From positions 112,645-176,644 of the forward strand of contig NZ_JABBFZ010000016.1 in NCBI RefSeq assembly GCF_012927125.1: a stretch of 64,000 nt of DNA, read 5' to 3'. A program made the translations under genes and the position numbers. Below the pieces are notes generated by a model. It saw only the letters and a list, made by a program, of their open reading frames with translations, was not told the origin of the DNA and did no database searches. This document shows positions 1 through 8,351 of the stretch, piece after piece (positions within the stretch are counted from its first letter, which is position 1; every line of letters starts with the position of its first letter). Source of the DNA: Paraburkholderia antibiotica. Its GTDB lineage: Bacteria > Pseudomonadota > Gammaproteobacteria > Burkholderiales > Burkholderiaceae.

Positions 1-2
1 CG

Positions 3-2105
3 GCTCGGCGCAGCTTTCTCGCGTTCGCCGGCGTCACGGCGGGCGCCGGGCTGCTGGCGGGCTTGCCCGGTTGCGGCGGCTCGACGAGCGCGCCGGCCGC
101 GAGCGGCGGCAGCAGCACGCCGCCCACCACGAGCACGCCGACCACCGTGGACGCCGATCCGATCTGGGGCACCAACGGCCAGGCCACCGCGATCATCAAC
201 AAACTCGCGAACATCACACCGTCGATGTTCCCGTCAGTCGATTTCCAGGTGGCGACCTATGGCGCGCAGGCGCTGCCGGCGGCCGCACTGATCCAGTCGA
301 CCGCCTGGCCGGGCGGCACGATTCCGTGGGTGACGGGCGGCTCCGAGCAGACCGCGCATCCGACCAATGACCTGCAAAGTCCCGGCTCGAACATCATGGT
401 GCCGTGCGACTACACGTCGTCGGCGTACGACTCGTGCTCCGCGTTCAATGCCGCGATCCGCGCCGCGAACCAGGCCGGCGGCGGCCGGGTGGTCGTGCCG
501 GCCGGCAACTGGTATTGCGGCGGCCCGATCGTGCTGTTGAGCAACGTGAACTTCCACCTGAGCTCGGGCTGTACGATCTATTTCAGCCCGAACCCCGCCG
601 ACTACGCGAAGAGCGGCCCGTACCCGACCGCCAACGGCAATCTGTACTGGACCCGCTGGCAGGCCAACGACTGCCTGAACTTCGGTTCGCCGATCTACGC
701 GTATCAGCAGAAAAACATCGCCGTCACCGCCGACGACAACACCTGCGTGCTGAACGGCCAGGCGATGACGCCGATCCAGCTGAGCACCCAGGCGCCGACT
801 TCGTGCTGGTGGACCTTCAAGGGCACGACTAGCGAATACGGCTGCGCCGGTTCGTCGACGCCGTCGCAGGCATTCACGAACACGAACAACGTCGCGCTGA
901 CGAGCCTGCCGGCGTCGCAGATCACCAATCCGAAGGCCAACGTGTCGTTCACGAACCAGGACGGCCTGACGACGACGCTGATGACGCTGCTGACCAGCTC
1001 GAGCTGGCAGCAGGATCAGAACTATCTGCCGGCGCTGTCCGAACTCGGCGTGCCGGTGCTGAACCGCGTGTTCGGCAACGGCCACTACCTGCGCCCGTGC
1101 ATGGTCGAGCTGATCGGCTGCACCAATGTGCTGCTGCAGAACTACCACACGCAGAACACGCCGTTCTGGCAGCACCATCCGACCGCCTGCTCGAACGTGG
1201 TGATCGACGGTGTGTTCGCCGACAGCGTCGGCCCGAACAACGACGGCTTCGACCCGGACGCGTGCAACACGGTGCTGGTGCAGAACGTCCAGTTCAACAC
1301 CGGCGACGACTGCATCGCGATCAAATCCGGCAAGTGCCTCGACACCGAATACGGCCCGATGCAGAACATCGTCGTGCAGAATTGCACGATGCAAAGCGGC
1401 CACGGCGGTCTGACGATCGGCAGTGAAATGAGCGCGGGCGTCGAGAATGTCTACGCGCGCAACCTGACGATGCAAAACGAAAACTGGGCGAGCAATCCGC
1501 TCAATATCGCGCTGCGCTTCAAGACCAACATGAATCGCGGCGGCTTCATCAACAACGTGTGGATCAACGGCGTGACGCTGCCCAATGGCGTGAACCTCGC
1601 GGGCAAGTTCGGCGGCGGCGCGCTGGGTTCGGGCGTGCCGGGTTCGGTCGCGGGCTCGGGCACGGTCGGTCTGGTGAGCAATCCGTCGACGGGGCAGGGC
1701 GGCCTCATCACGTTCGACTGCGACTACAGCCCGTCGGGCGACGCGGTGCGCTGGAATCCGGCGACCATCAACAACGTCAACATCTCGAACGTGAACGCGA
1801 CCAACGTGTCGGGCAGCGTCACGTATGCGATGACGTCGGGCTTCACCGCTGGCTCGAACTCGTGCTTCCAGGCGATCGTCGCGCAAGGCCCGGTGTCCGC
1901 CGACTACAACGGCCCGCTGCCCGTGCCGACGGTGTCGCCGATTACCGGCGTGACGATTTCCGACTGCAACCTGGGCACACCGGTCTGCACGGGGCCGGCA
2001 TCGTCGACGGTGCCGGGGCCGCTGTTCGTGGTCAACACCAACGGCATCACGCTGAACAACGTGGTGATCGCGGGGACCACCTACAACTCGGTGTTGACCG
2101 GCTGA
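3..2105 (+). CDS. Glycoside hydrolase family 28 (polygalacturonase-like), Tat lipoprotein, 5' end missing
   Basis: Right-handed beta-helix enzyme expected to hydrolyse galacturonan or a related pectic polymer outside the cytoplasm. The frame is open from the first bases of the window, so the start codon lies upstream. The visible N-terminus has a twin arginine followed by Ser-Phe-Leu (RRSFLAF, 6-26), a hydrophobic stretch and LPGC at about 63-74, which reads as a Tat signal ending in a lipobox. GH28 motifs occur in order: NNDGFDP (1236-1256), GDDCIAIKSG (1302-1331), GHGGLTIGSE (1398-1427) and the RFK substrate site (1515-1523). With about 700 residues it is longer than typical GH28 enzymes of about 400; the extra length is mostly N-terminal and in inserted loops. 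A terminator follows. Family is secure; exact substrate is not. Confidence 0.9.
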   Translation, partial: ARRSFLAFAGVTAGAGLLAGLPGCGGSTSAPAASGGSSTPPTTSTPTTVDADPIWGTNGQATAIINKLANITPSMFPSVDFQVATYGAQALPAAALIQSTAWPGGTIPWVTGGSEQTAHPTNDLQSPGSNIMVPCDYTSSAYDSCSAFNAAIRAANQAGGGRVVVPAGNWYCGGPIVLLSNVNFHLSSGCTIYFSPNPADYAKSGPYPTANGNLYWTRWQANDCLNFGSPIYAYQQKNIAVTADDNTCVLNGQAMTPIQLSTQAPTSCWWTFKGTTSEYGCAGSSTPSQAFTNTNNVALTSLPASQITNPKANVSFTNQDGLTTTLMTLLTSSSWQQDQNYLPALSELGVPVLNRVFGNGHYLRPCMVELIGCTNVLLQNYHTQNTPFWQHHPTACSNVVIDGVFADSVGPNNDGFDPDACNTVLVQNVQFNTGDDCIAIKSGKCLDTEYGPMQNIVVQNCTMQSGHGGLTIGSEMSAGVENVYARNLTMQNENWASNPLNIALRFKTNMNRGGFINNVWINGVTLPNGVNLAGKFGGGALGSGVPGSVAGSGTVGLVSNPSTGQGGLITFDCDYSPSGDAVRWNPATINNVNISNVNATNVSGSVTYAMTSGFTAGSNSCFQAIVAQGPVSADYNGPLPVPTVSPITGVTISDCNLGTPVCTGPASSTVPGPLFVVNTNGITLNNVVIAGTTYNSVLTG

Positions 2106-2175
2106 TGCGGTTCGGCGCCGACGGGCCTGGGCCCGTCGGCGTGGTGTCCGCGTGGCCGAAGCAGCCACGCGCAAT

Positions 2176-2207
2176 AAAAAGCGCCATCGGATTCGACGGC
2201 GCTTTTT
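2176..2207 (+). terminator. Rho-independent terminator after the GH28 gene
   Basis: AAAAAGCGCC and GGCGCTTTTT form the arms around a short inner hairpin (TCG-GATT-CGA). The T-run follows directly, about 70 bases after the GH28 stop codon. Confidence 0.85.
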
Positions 2208-2296
2208 GCGTTTCTGGCGCCCGCGCGAAATGGTCGATCGGTGCGAAACCCTTACTGGGCGGGCTCACCCTGGGAGGGTGAGTCTCGCAAAGGACC

Positions 2297-2347
2297 AAAA
2301 ATCACGCTATCTATTTCACCTTGTCTATCGTAGATATTTTTGTCTAT
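2297..2347. repeat. Dispersed AT-rich repeat, copy 1
   Basis: Begins with a 30-base block (AAAAATCACG...CTTGTCT, 2297-2326) repeated exactly at 2422-2451. A variable hairpin part (TCTA-TCG-TAGA) follows, then TTTTTGTCTAT. The core TATTTCACCTTGTC, a 22-base downstream spacing and TTGTCT are shared with copies 2 and 3. Read on the minus strand it is open and encodes a peptide containing RQGEIDSVIF. Confidence 0.7.
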
Positions 2348-2421
2348 TTTTAGGCATGCCTAATTTTTTACATTTGACAGTCGACAAATTATTTCGGAGA
2401 GGTGAGGCAGCAGAAGGCTCT

Positions 2422-2470
2422 AAAAATCACGCTATCTATTTCACCTTGTCTTTTATAGACAATATTGTCT
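2422..2470. repeat. Dispersed AT-rich repeat, copy 2
   Basis: Starts with the same 30 bases as copy 1, 125 bases further on. Its 3' half contains the perfect palindrome AGACAATATTGTCT (2457-2470). The minus-strand frame again reads RQGEIDSVIF. The differing but still palindromic 3' halves suggest a structured element rather than a simple duplication. Confidence 0.7.
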
Positions 2471-2651
2471 GAATTTATGGAATTTGTGTCTCACCATTGA
2501 GAGTGCGCCAGCGCATGCATCAGCGTGAATCGGCGTGGCTTCGGTGCGGTACCATTCGGGCGTCGTCCGTTATGGCCATGTGGCTAGCGGACGTGCCGGC
2601 CCGCTCTCGCGGCTTCTGTCGCCGGCAACGCAACATCGATCTCATCTCACC

Positions 2652-3776
2652 ATGACCAGCCCCGCATCTATCACCTGGCCCGAAGCCGACGGCCCGCGCA
2701 CCGCGCATTGGCGTTCCGAGGCGGCCGTGCCGCCGCCGAAGCGCGTCGTCGTTGCCGATGACCGCACCACCGCCGATTCGGCCTATCGACTCGCCTGCGA
2801 AGGCACCGCGCTGCTGTGGCACGGCGACTTCCAGAACGCGCGCCAGCTGCTGCAGGCGGTCACGCGCCGACTCGAACGCAAGCCGCGCAAGCACGGCGCG
2901 ACGCCGCTCGATGCGTTCAACCTGCATCGTCAGGCGCAGTCGCAACGCGCGCGCACGCTCGGCATGATCCTGATTCCGCTCGACGGCGCTTACGCCATTC
3001 CGTTGCGCCGCGCGCCCGACGTGCAGCAGGCCTGCGTCGAAGCGTATGGTCCGGCGAGCGGTGAGGCGTCGGTGGTGTCGCTGCGTGAACTGCTGGGGTT
3101 GATCGGCGCGCACGAGTGGCGCAAGAAGGGCGTCGAGATTCCGGCGCTCGGCGAGCACATTCATCCGCACTACGGGGTGTTTTCGCCGGTGCGCGGCGAG
3201 TATGTCGATCTGGTTGCGCGCACGCCGTTGCCGTCGCTCGATCTGGCGTTCGATATCGGCACGGGTACCGGCGTGCTGGCCGCGCTGCTAGCCAAACGCG
3301 GCGTGCAGCGGATCGTCGCCACCGATCAGGATCCGCGCGCGCTCGCATGTGCTCGCGAGAATCTCACGCGGCTCGGTTATGGTGCGCAGGTCGAGGTCGT
3401 GCAGACGGACCTGTTTCCCGACGGCCGGGCGCCGCTCGTCGTCTGCAATCCGCCGTGGGTGCCGGCGCGGCCGGCGTCGCCGCTTGAATACGCCGTCTAC
3501 GATCCGGACAGCCGCATGTTGCTCGGCTTCCTGAACGGACTCGCGGATCATTTGACGCCCGGCGGCGAGGGCTGGTTAATCATTTCGGATTTTGCCGAGC
3601 ACCTGGGCCTGCGCACGCGCGAGTGGCTGCTGGCGGCGATCGAGAACGCGGGGTTGAGCGTCGCGGGGCGTGAGGACATCCGGCCGCGCCATCCGAAGGC
3701 GAGCGATCAGAACGATCCGCTGCATACGGCGCGGGCCGCGGAGGTGACGTCGTTGTGGCGGCTTAAGGTGCGGTGA
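2652..3776 (+). CDS. Class I SAM-dependent methyltransferase with NPPW motif
   Basis: A 374-residue protein. The Rossmann SAM-binding motif DIGTGTGVLAALLA starts at residue 201 and NPPW lies at residues 266-269. The (N/D)PP(Y/F/W) signature is typical of methyltransferases acting on an exocyclic or amide nitrogen, such as PrmC, RsmC or RlmG relatives. About 190 residues precede the catalytic domain and have no motif I can name. An upstream in-frame ATG at 2535 would add 39 residues that look like noise, so I start at 2652 (MTSPAS). The substrate (ribosomal protein, rRNA or small molecule) cannot be told from sequence. It stands alone, facing the flavoprotein gene. Confidence 0.8.
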   Translation: MTSPASITWPEADGPRTAHWRSEAAVPPPKRVVVADDRTTADSAYRLACEGTALLWHGDFQNARQLLQAVTRRLERKPRKHGATPLDAFNLHRQAQSQRARTLGMILIPLDGAYAIPLRRAPDVQQACVEAYGPASGEASVVSLRELLGLIGAHEWRKKGVEIPALGEHIHPHYGVFSPVRGEYVDLVARTPLPSLDLAFDIGTGTGVLAALLAKRGVQRIVATDQDPRALACARENLTRLGYGAQVEVVQTDLFPDGRAPLVVCNPPWVPARPASPLEYAVYDPDSRMLLGFLNGLADHLTPGGEGWLIISDFAEHLGLRTREWLLAAIENAGLSVAGREDIRPRHPKASDQNDPLHTARAAEVTSLWRLKVR

Positions 3777-4001
3777 GGGTGGGCGTGGGTGGCGGGGCGG
3801 GATGAAAAACGCCTCGCTGCCTCGCGGTTGTGCGGCTTTGAGGTTTTACGATTGCGGAGGCTTCGTGAGGTTGGGGCTTCATGGCTCCAGGGCCGTACCG
3901 CATAGCAGCTAAACAGCGTCGCAGCTTCGCCGCCCTCCGGCCTTAAACAGCGCTCATCACTTCCAGAAACCGCGCGAGCGTGTCACACCCCGCGTCACCT
4001 C

Positions 4002-5267
4002 TCAAGCACGCGCCTCCAGATACGCCCCCACGCCACGCCCAGCCACCAACCCACTGGCAAAACACGCGGTCAGCAGATAACCGCCCGTCGGTGCTTCCCA
4101 ATCGAGCATTTCGCCTGCGCAGAACGCGCCCGCCATCCGCTCGATCATCAGACTGTCGCTCAGCGCCTCGAACGGAATTCCGCCGGCGGTGCTGATCGCC
4201 TCGTCGATCGGCCGCGCGCGCAGCAGCTGCACCGGCAGCGCCTTGATCGTGTGCGCGAGACGGAGCGTGTCGGCGAATGCGTCCTTCGGCAAAATCTCGT
4301 GCAGCAACGCCAGCTTGACGCCGCCAATCCCGATCCGGCCATGCAGATGGCTTGCGATCGAGCGCGAACCGCGCGGCCGCGTCACTTCCTCGACGACGCG
4401 TTCGAGCGGTAAGCCTGGCGCGAGATCCAGCGCGATCGTCACCGCTCCGTCGGCCAGAATCCGCTCGCGGATCGGCGCCGACAACGCGTAGATCAGACTC
4501 CCTTCGAGGCCCGTTTCGGTCAGAAGTATTTCACCTTGTCGATTGTGGACTTTTTTGTCTATATCGATGAGTGAGATCGCGACCGGCTTGATCGGCTGAC
4601 CGGCGAAACGCTCGCGCAGATAGGGGCTCCAGTCGGCGTCGAAGCCGCAGTTCGCGGGTCGCAGTGGCTCGACGGGCACGTCGCGCGAGGCCATCAGCGG
4701 GACCCATGCGGCGTCGGAGCCGAGGCGAGGCCAGCTGGCGCCGCCAAGCGCGAACACGACTGCGTCGCAACTCACCGTGCGTTCGCCGTCGGGCGTGGCG
4801 AAGCGCAACACGTGCGCGGCAGTGTCGTCGTCAGCCGCTTCACTCCAGCCGATCCACTTGTGACGCATATGGAATTGCACGCCCGCCTCGCGCAGCCGAT
4901 GCAGCCACGCGCGCAGCATCGGCGCGGCCTTCATGTCGGACGGAAACACGCGCCCCGAGCTGCCGACGAACGTCTCGACACCGAGTTCGTGCAGCCATGC
5001 GCGTAACGCATCGGGACCGAAAGCATCGAGCAGCGGCGCGATCTGGTCGCGGCGCGCGCCATAGCGATCGAGAAACGGTGCGAGCGGCTCCGAATGCGTG
5101 ATGTTCATGCCGCCTTTGCCCGCCATCAGGAACTTGCGGCCGACCGACGGCATCGCGTCGTACACGTGGACTTGCACGCCGCGCCGGGCGAGCGTCTCGG
5201 CGGCCATCAGGCCGGCGGGGCCGCCGCCGATCACGGCGACGCGGGCGAAATCGAGCGAGGAGGACAT
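4002..5267 (-). CDS. NAD(P)/FAD-dependent oxidoreductase, HI0933/BaiN-like flavoprotein (TIGR03862 type)
   Basis: A 421-residue flavoprotein. The N-terminal dinucleotide fold is clear (VIGGGPAGLMAAE, glycines 14, 15, 16 and 19). Further family marks are GKGGMNITHSE near residue 50, GGASWPRLGSD in the middle, LTETGLEGSLIYALS around 250-265, and a C-terminal FAD-binding GEMLDWEAPTGGYLL. This family is widespread in Proteobacteria but its reaction is unsettled. Odd feature: residues about 236-247 (DKKVHNRQGEI) are encoded by AT-rich codons that match the dispersed repeat found twice near 2.3-2.5 kb. The gene stays in frame. It is convergent with the methyltransferase gene. Confidence 0.88.
   Translation of the reverse strand: MSSSLDFARVAVIGGGPAGLMAAETLARRGVQVHVYDAMPSVGRKFLMAGKGGMNITHSEPLAPFLDRYGARRDQIAPLLDAFGPDALRAWLHELGVETFVGSSGRVFPSDMKAAPMLRAWLHRLREAGVQFHMRHKWIGWSEAADDDTAAHVLRFATPDGERTVSCDAVVFALGGASWPRLGSDAAWVPLMASRDVPVEPLRPANCGFDADWSPYLRERFAGQPIKPVAISLIDIDKKVHNRQGEILLTETGLEGSLIYALSAPIRERILADGAVTIALDLAPGLPLERVVEEVTRPRGSRSIASHLHGRIGIGGVKLALLHEILPKDAFADTLRLAHTIKALPVQLLRARPIDEAISTAGGIPFEALSDSLMIERMAGAFCAGEMLDWEAPTGGYLLTACFASGLVAGRGVGAYLEARA
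4527..4562. repeat. Dispersed AT-rich repeat, copy 3, inside the flavoprotein gene
   Basis: TATTTCACCTTGTC (4527-4540) is identical to copies 1 and 2 and is followed at the same spacing by TTTTTGTCTAT as in copy 1. On the coding (minus) strand it specifies DKKVHNRQGEI. The A/T-ending codons used here contrast with the GC-ending codons on both sides. The upstream AAAAATCACGCTATC block of copies 1 and 2 is absent. Confidence 0.65.
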
Positions 5268-5741
5268 GGGGTTCTGCGGATCGGGCGGAGGAACAGACGG
5301 CGCGTCGGACCGACTGGATGAGCGGGCGGCGCGAAGGGCGCTATTGTCACACCGTGCGCGGCACGGGGCAAACGGCGCCGAAGCCGGGCGGATTGCGCCG
5401 GACTTCGCGACCGGACCTCACGGCCGAGCCAAGGCACTACGCGGCGCGCAACACGCTGCAAACATGCCGGCAACACGCCCAGGCCGGAAAAGACTCGATT
5501 CCGGCGTGCGTGGCGTCGTCGAGGATTAGCGGCACGACGCCGCCCGTCAAACCCGCGAACTATACTTTTCGAATCCCCTTCATCGGACGCCGTTCGCGTC
5601 GCTTCCCGCGTTAAATCCCGTATCCGTGCAGGCCTCCCGATACGCGGCCGTCATCACGCTGCCGCTCCTATCGGGCGGTCGACGCGTCTCGCGCGCATTT
5701 AAATCGATGGAAGGGTCGATCGTCTGATCAAGGAGGTTGCC
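5268..5741. other. Intergenic region between flavoprotein and DUF1059 genes
   Basis: A divergent intergenic stretch of about 470 bases. It should hold promoters for both flanking genes. TATACT near 5561 could be a -10 box but I see no good -35 partner. No gene or structured element could be supported. Confidence 0.4.
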
Positions 5742-5951
5742 ATGACCCGCAAATACATCGACTGTCGCGAGTTTCCGAGCGAAATGGGCTGCACCGTCGC
5801 GCTATCGGCCGATAGCGACGGCGAACTGCTCGAAGCCGCCGTCCAGCACGCGGTGAGCGTGCACAAGCATGCGGATTCGCCGGAATTGCGCGCGCAACTG
5901 AAGACGCTGTTTCATGACGGGACGCCGCCCGTCGAGGCGCCGCGTGCGTAG
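5742..5951 (+). CDS. DUF1059 domain small protein
   Basis: A 69-residue soluble protein covering a whole DUF1059 domain: KYIDCREFP at the start, GCTVALSAD in the middle and the conserved AAVQHAVSVHKH helix. The start is fixed by a perfect Shine-Dalgarno sequence AAGGAGG at 5730-5736, five bases before the ATG. The biochemical role of the family is unknown. Two cysteines (8 and 17) and clustered histidines hint at metal or redox sensitivity, but that is inference. It appears to be a single-gene unit. Confidence 0.88.
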   Translation: MTRKYIDCREFPSEMGCTVALSADSDGELLEAAVQHAVSVHKHADSPELRAQLKTLFHDGTPPVEAPRA

Positions 5952-6108
5952 GAAATCGTTGCGAAGAGAGGGGAGAGGGAAGGAGTAGTCCGCGTTGCGA
6001 GCGGCTTGAGGCGGCCGCCCGCGCGCGGTGATCTCGGGATCAGGCCGTGCACACGACCAGGCGATCCCGAGCGGAGTTGGCAAGCATTCGCAGTCGGCTA
6101 CCCGTCAA

Positions 6109-6429
6109 CTAACCCGGATAGGCTTCGTCGACCTTCAGGCCGGCGAGCTTGAAGATGACCCGCAGCGTTTGCGGCTTGATATCGCGCCGCGACGCGAGCG
6201 TCGTCATCACGAAGTCGAGCACTTTTGCGTACTTGAGCATCGTCAGGCAGGTCTCGAGGTCGACGTTGCCGTCGCGCATCACCTCGGCGAGCCGCAGCAT
6301 TTCGGTGGAGATGTCACGCGCCATCTCCAGTTCGAGTTGCTGCTTCTCCGACCAGGCCGGCGTCGCGGTGAGCTTCGCCATCATTTCCTGAAATTTCTGT
6401 TCGACGTTTCCGTTCGGTACCGTATCCAT
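6109..6429 (-). CDS. Small helical protein of unknown function
   Basis: A 106-residue protein I do not recognise. It is predicted mostly helical and charged, begins MDTVPNGNVEQKF, and has no signal peptide, membrane segment or cysteine pair. I start it at 6429 because AAGAGG lies just upstream; in-frame ATGs further upstream (about 6447 or 6483) are possible. Codon use is like the neighbours, and no shadow frame opposite it is more plausible. It is divergent from the methyltransferase at 6811 across about 380 bases. Confidence 0.7.
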   Translation of the reverse strand: MDTVPNGNVEQKFQEMMAKLTATPAWSEKQQLELEMARDISTEMLRLAEVMRDGNVDLETCLTMLKYAKVLDFVMTTLASRRDIKPQTLRVIFKLAGLKVDEAYPG

Positions 6430-6810
6430 CGCCGCCTCTTCTTTCATCATCCCTGCGCGCGTCCGGTTGCGATCTCGGCGCACGGCTGGTTACGTAACAT
6501 TCGACCCTTGTTCCGGGGTCGCCCTCCCCACATGCTGGTCCGGCGTCGCGGGCCGGACCGCCTCCTTTTTTCGGCGACACGGCCTGTGCTCGCGCTTCGG
6601 GCCGGTGCGCAGGCTGGCTTCGGTCAGTCCCGAAACCGTTTCCGCGTGAAGCTTTTCGAGCAGGAAGTGTTCCAGGTTGAAGGCCTGTCTCGCACGATCC
6701 GCACGGCTCGCTCGCTGGGAGGGCCGCACTTTGGGTAAACTGACAGTAACTTTTCTCTTTTTCCGTCATCTGTCGCACGTTCGCGCTGCGATTGATGCCG
6801 ATCCAACACG
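6430..6810. other. Divergent intergenic region
   Basis: About 380 bases between the small helical protein and the methyltransferase, both transcribed outward. A less GC-rich patch at about 6734-6775 (GTAAACTGACAGTAAC and TTTTCTCTTTTTCC) is the likeliest promoter area. No gene could be supported. Confidence 0.4.
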
Positions 6811-7653
6811 ATGTCCGGTAAAACCCACGAAATCCGTCCCAACCAGTCCGTCGAACTGCTGAAGGAGCTTCATATCCTCACGCGCGACGGCAAGATGAAT
6901 CAGGACAGCCGTCGCAAGCTCAAGCAGGTCTACCATCTGTTCCAGTTCATCGAGCCCCTGCTCAAGGAGCTGAAGGACCAGCAGGGCGCGCTGACGCTCG
7001 TCGATCACGGCGCCGGCAAGTCATACCTCGGTTTTATTCTGTATGACTTATTTTTCAAGGAGTTTCAGGATGCCGCTGGTGGGGCGTCGCACATTTACGG
7101 CATTGAAACGCGCGAAGAGCTGGTGACGAAGTCAGAAGAGCTGGCCGCGCGGCTCGGCTTCAAGGGGATGTCGTTCCTGAATCTGTCGGTCGCGGACTCG
7201 ATCACGTCGACGCGTCTGCCCGCCGAAATCGACATCGTGACCGCGCTGCACGCATGCAACACCGCCACCGACGACGCGATCCGCTTCGCGCTCGAAAAAC
7301 ACGCCAAATACATCGTCGTCGTGCCGTGCTGCCAGGCCGAGGTCGCGGGTGTGCTGCGCCAGAACAAGGGCCGGTCGCTGAAGAATGCGCTGACGGAAAT
7401 CTGGCGGCATCCGTTGCATACGCGCGAGTTCGGCAGCCAGATCACCAACGTGCTGCGCTGCCTGCAACTGGAAGCGCATGGCTATCAGGTCAGCGTGACC
7501 GAGCTGGTCGGCTGGGAACATTCGATGAAAAACGAGCTGATCATTGCGCAGTACAAGGATCTGCCGCGGCGTCGGCCGACCGAGCGGCTCGGCGAAGTGC
7601 TGGAAACGCTCGGGCTCGACGCGTTGAAAGAGCGCTTCTTCGCGCCGGCCTGA
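6811..7653 (+). CDS. SAM-dependent methyltransferase, METTL25/GSTCD-like
   Basis: A 280-residue protein. The SAM-binding loop VDHGAGKSYLGF starts at residue 64; later motifs are LHACNTATDDAI around 147-158 and VVPCCQAEV around 170-178. The combination D-x-G-(A/S)-G-K, a Leu-His-(A/T)-Cys motif and a paired-Cys PCC motif is shared with the METTL25/GSTCD group, whose targets are poorly known. The N-terminal 60 residues are helical and charged. The neighbouring DUF1415 gene converges on it 29 bases beyond the stop. I infer methyltransferase activity but not the substrate. Confidence 0.78.
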   Translation: MSGKTHEIRPNQSVELLKELHILTRDGKMNQDSRRKLKQVYHLFQFIEPLLKELKDQQGALTLVDHGAGKSYLGFILYDLFFKEFQDAAGGASHIYGIETREELVTKSEELAARLGFKGMSFLNLSVADSITSTRLPAEIDIVTALHACNTATDDAIRFALEKHAKYIVVVPCCQAEVAGVLRQNKGRSLKNALTEIWRHPLHTREFGSQITNVLRCLQLEAHGYQVSVTELVGWEHSMKNELIIAQYKDLPRRRPTERLGEVLETLGLDALKERFFAPA

Positions 7654-7682
7654 AGCGTTAGCCGCGAGCAGTTCTACCGCTG

Positions 7683-8243
7683 TCAGTCTTCCCGCTTCAT
7701 CAGCGCATCCCAGCCTGCGCGGCCGATGCGCCGCAACGTCTCCTGGTTGCGCTCGTAGATATCTTCCGCATCGGGAAACGCCTGCACCGCCCGTTCGATA
7801 CTGTCCTCACGCAGCAGATGCAGGATTGGATAGGGCGCGCGATTCGTGTAGTTCTCGATATCGTCGGGCGCGCTGTCTTCGAACTGGTACTGCGGGTGAA
7901 AGCTCGCGATCTGGACGATGCCTTCGAGCCGCAGTTGCCGGATCAGCCGATCGGCGAAGTACAGACAATCGTTGAAATCGAGGAAGTCGCCGAGCGCGCG
8001 CGGCAGGATCAGCAGCGTGGTATCGACGGCGGCGGGATCGGCTGCGACGAGCGTCTGCAGCTCGGCTTCCAGATCGGTCAGCACGGCTTCGAGCGTGTCG
8101 GCGTCGCTGACCGCGTAGCGGATCTGCCCCTTCACATGCACCGCCTTCGCGAACGGACACAGGTTCAGTCCGATCACGGCCTCCGTCAGCCAGTGACGGG
8201 TCGCGGCGATAACGGCATCGTGGGATTCGGCGGGCAACGGCAT
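7683..8243 (-). CDS. DUF1415 family protein
   Basis: A 186-residue soluble protein matching DUF1415 over its full length: GLNLCPFAK (residues 25-33), LNDCLYFAD-like LDFNDCLYFADRLI in the middle, IASFHPQYQFE and the closing NRAPYPILHLLRE segment. These blocks are highly conserved in proteobacteria and plants, but function is unknown. The conserved Cys-Pro-Phe and His-Pro residues suggest an active or metal site (inference). It ends 29 bases from the convergent methyltransferase gene. Confidence 0.9.
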   Translation of the reverse strand: MPLPAESHDAVIAATRHWLTEAVIGLNLCPFAKAVHVKGQIRYAVSDADTLEAVLTDLEAELQTLVAADPAAVDTTLLILPRALGDFLDFNDCLYFADRLIRQLRLEGIVQIASFHPQYQFEDSAPDDIENYTNRAPYPILHLLREDSIERAVQAFPDAEDIYERNQETLRRIGRAGWDALMKRED

Positions 8244-8351
8244 GGCGGACGGACGCGGCGGGGAAAAGCGTGATTTTAATCGAGGCGGTTCGGCAAGCCG
8301 TTTAACGGGTCGCTTGGCGAGTCGCTTAACGAGGTGGTTCAGCGATCCGCC

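Larger units (their letters stand above)
2106..2651. other. AT-rich intergenic island
   Basis: A stretch of about 545 bases between the GH28 gene and the methyltransferase. After the terminator the composition changes sharply: about 2295-2490 is rich in A and T against GC-rich flanks and carries two copies of a repeat described separately. No convincing gene was found. The AT-rich patch looks like a foreign or mobile remnant. Confidence 0.6.

Noticed and set aside
234..2174. A 646-codon minus-strand frame opposite the GH28 gene
   Set aside because: Arg/His/Ala-rich translation with no motif; the plus strand carries clear GH28 motifs.
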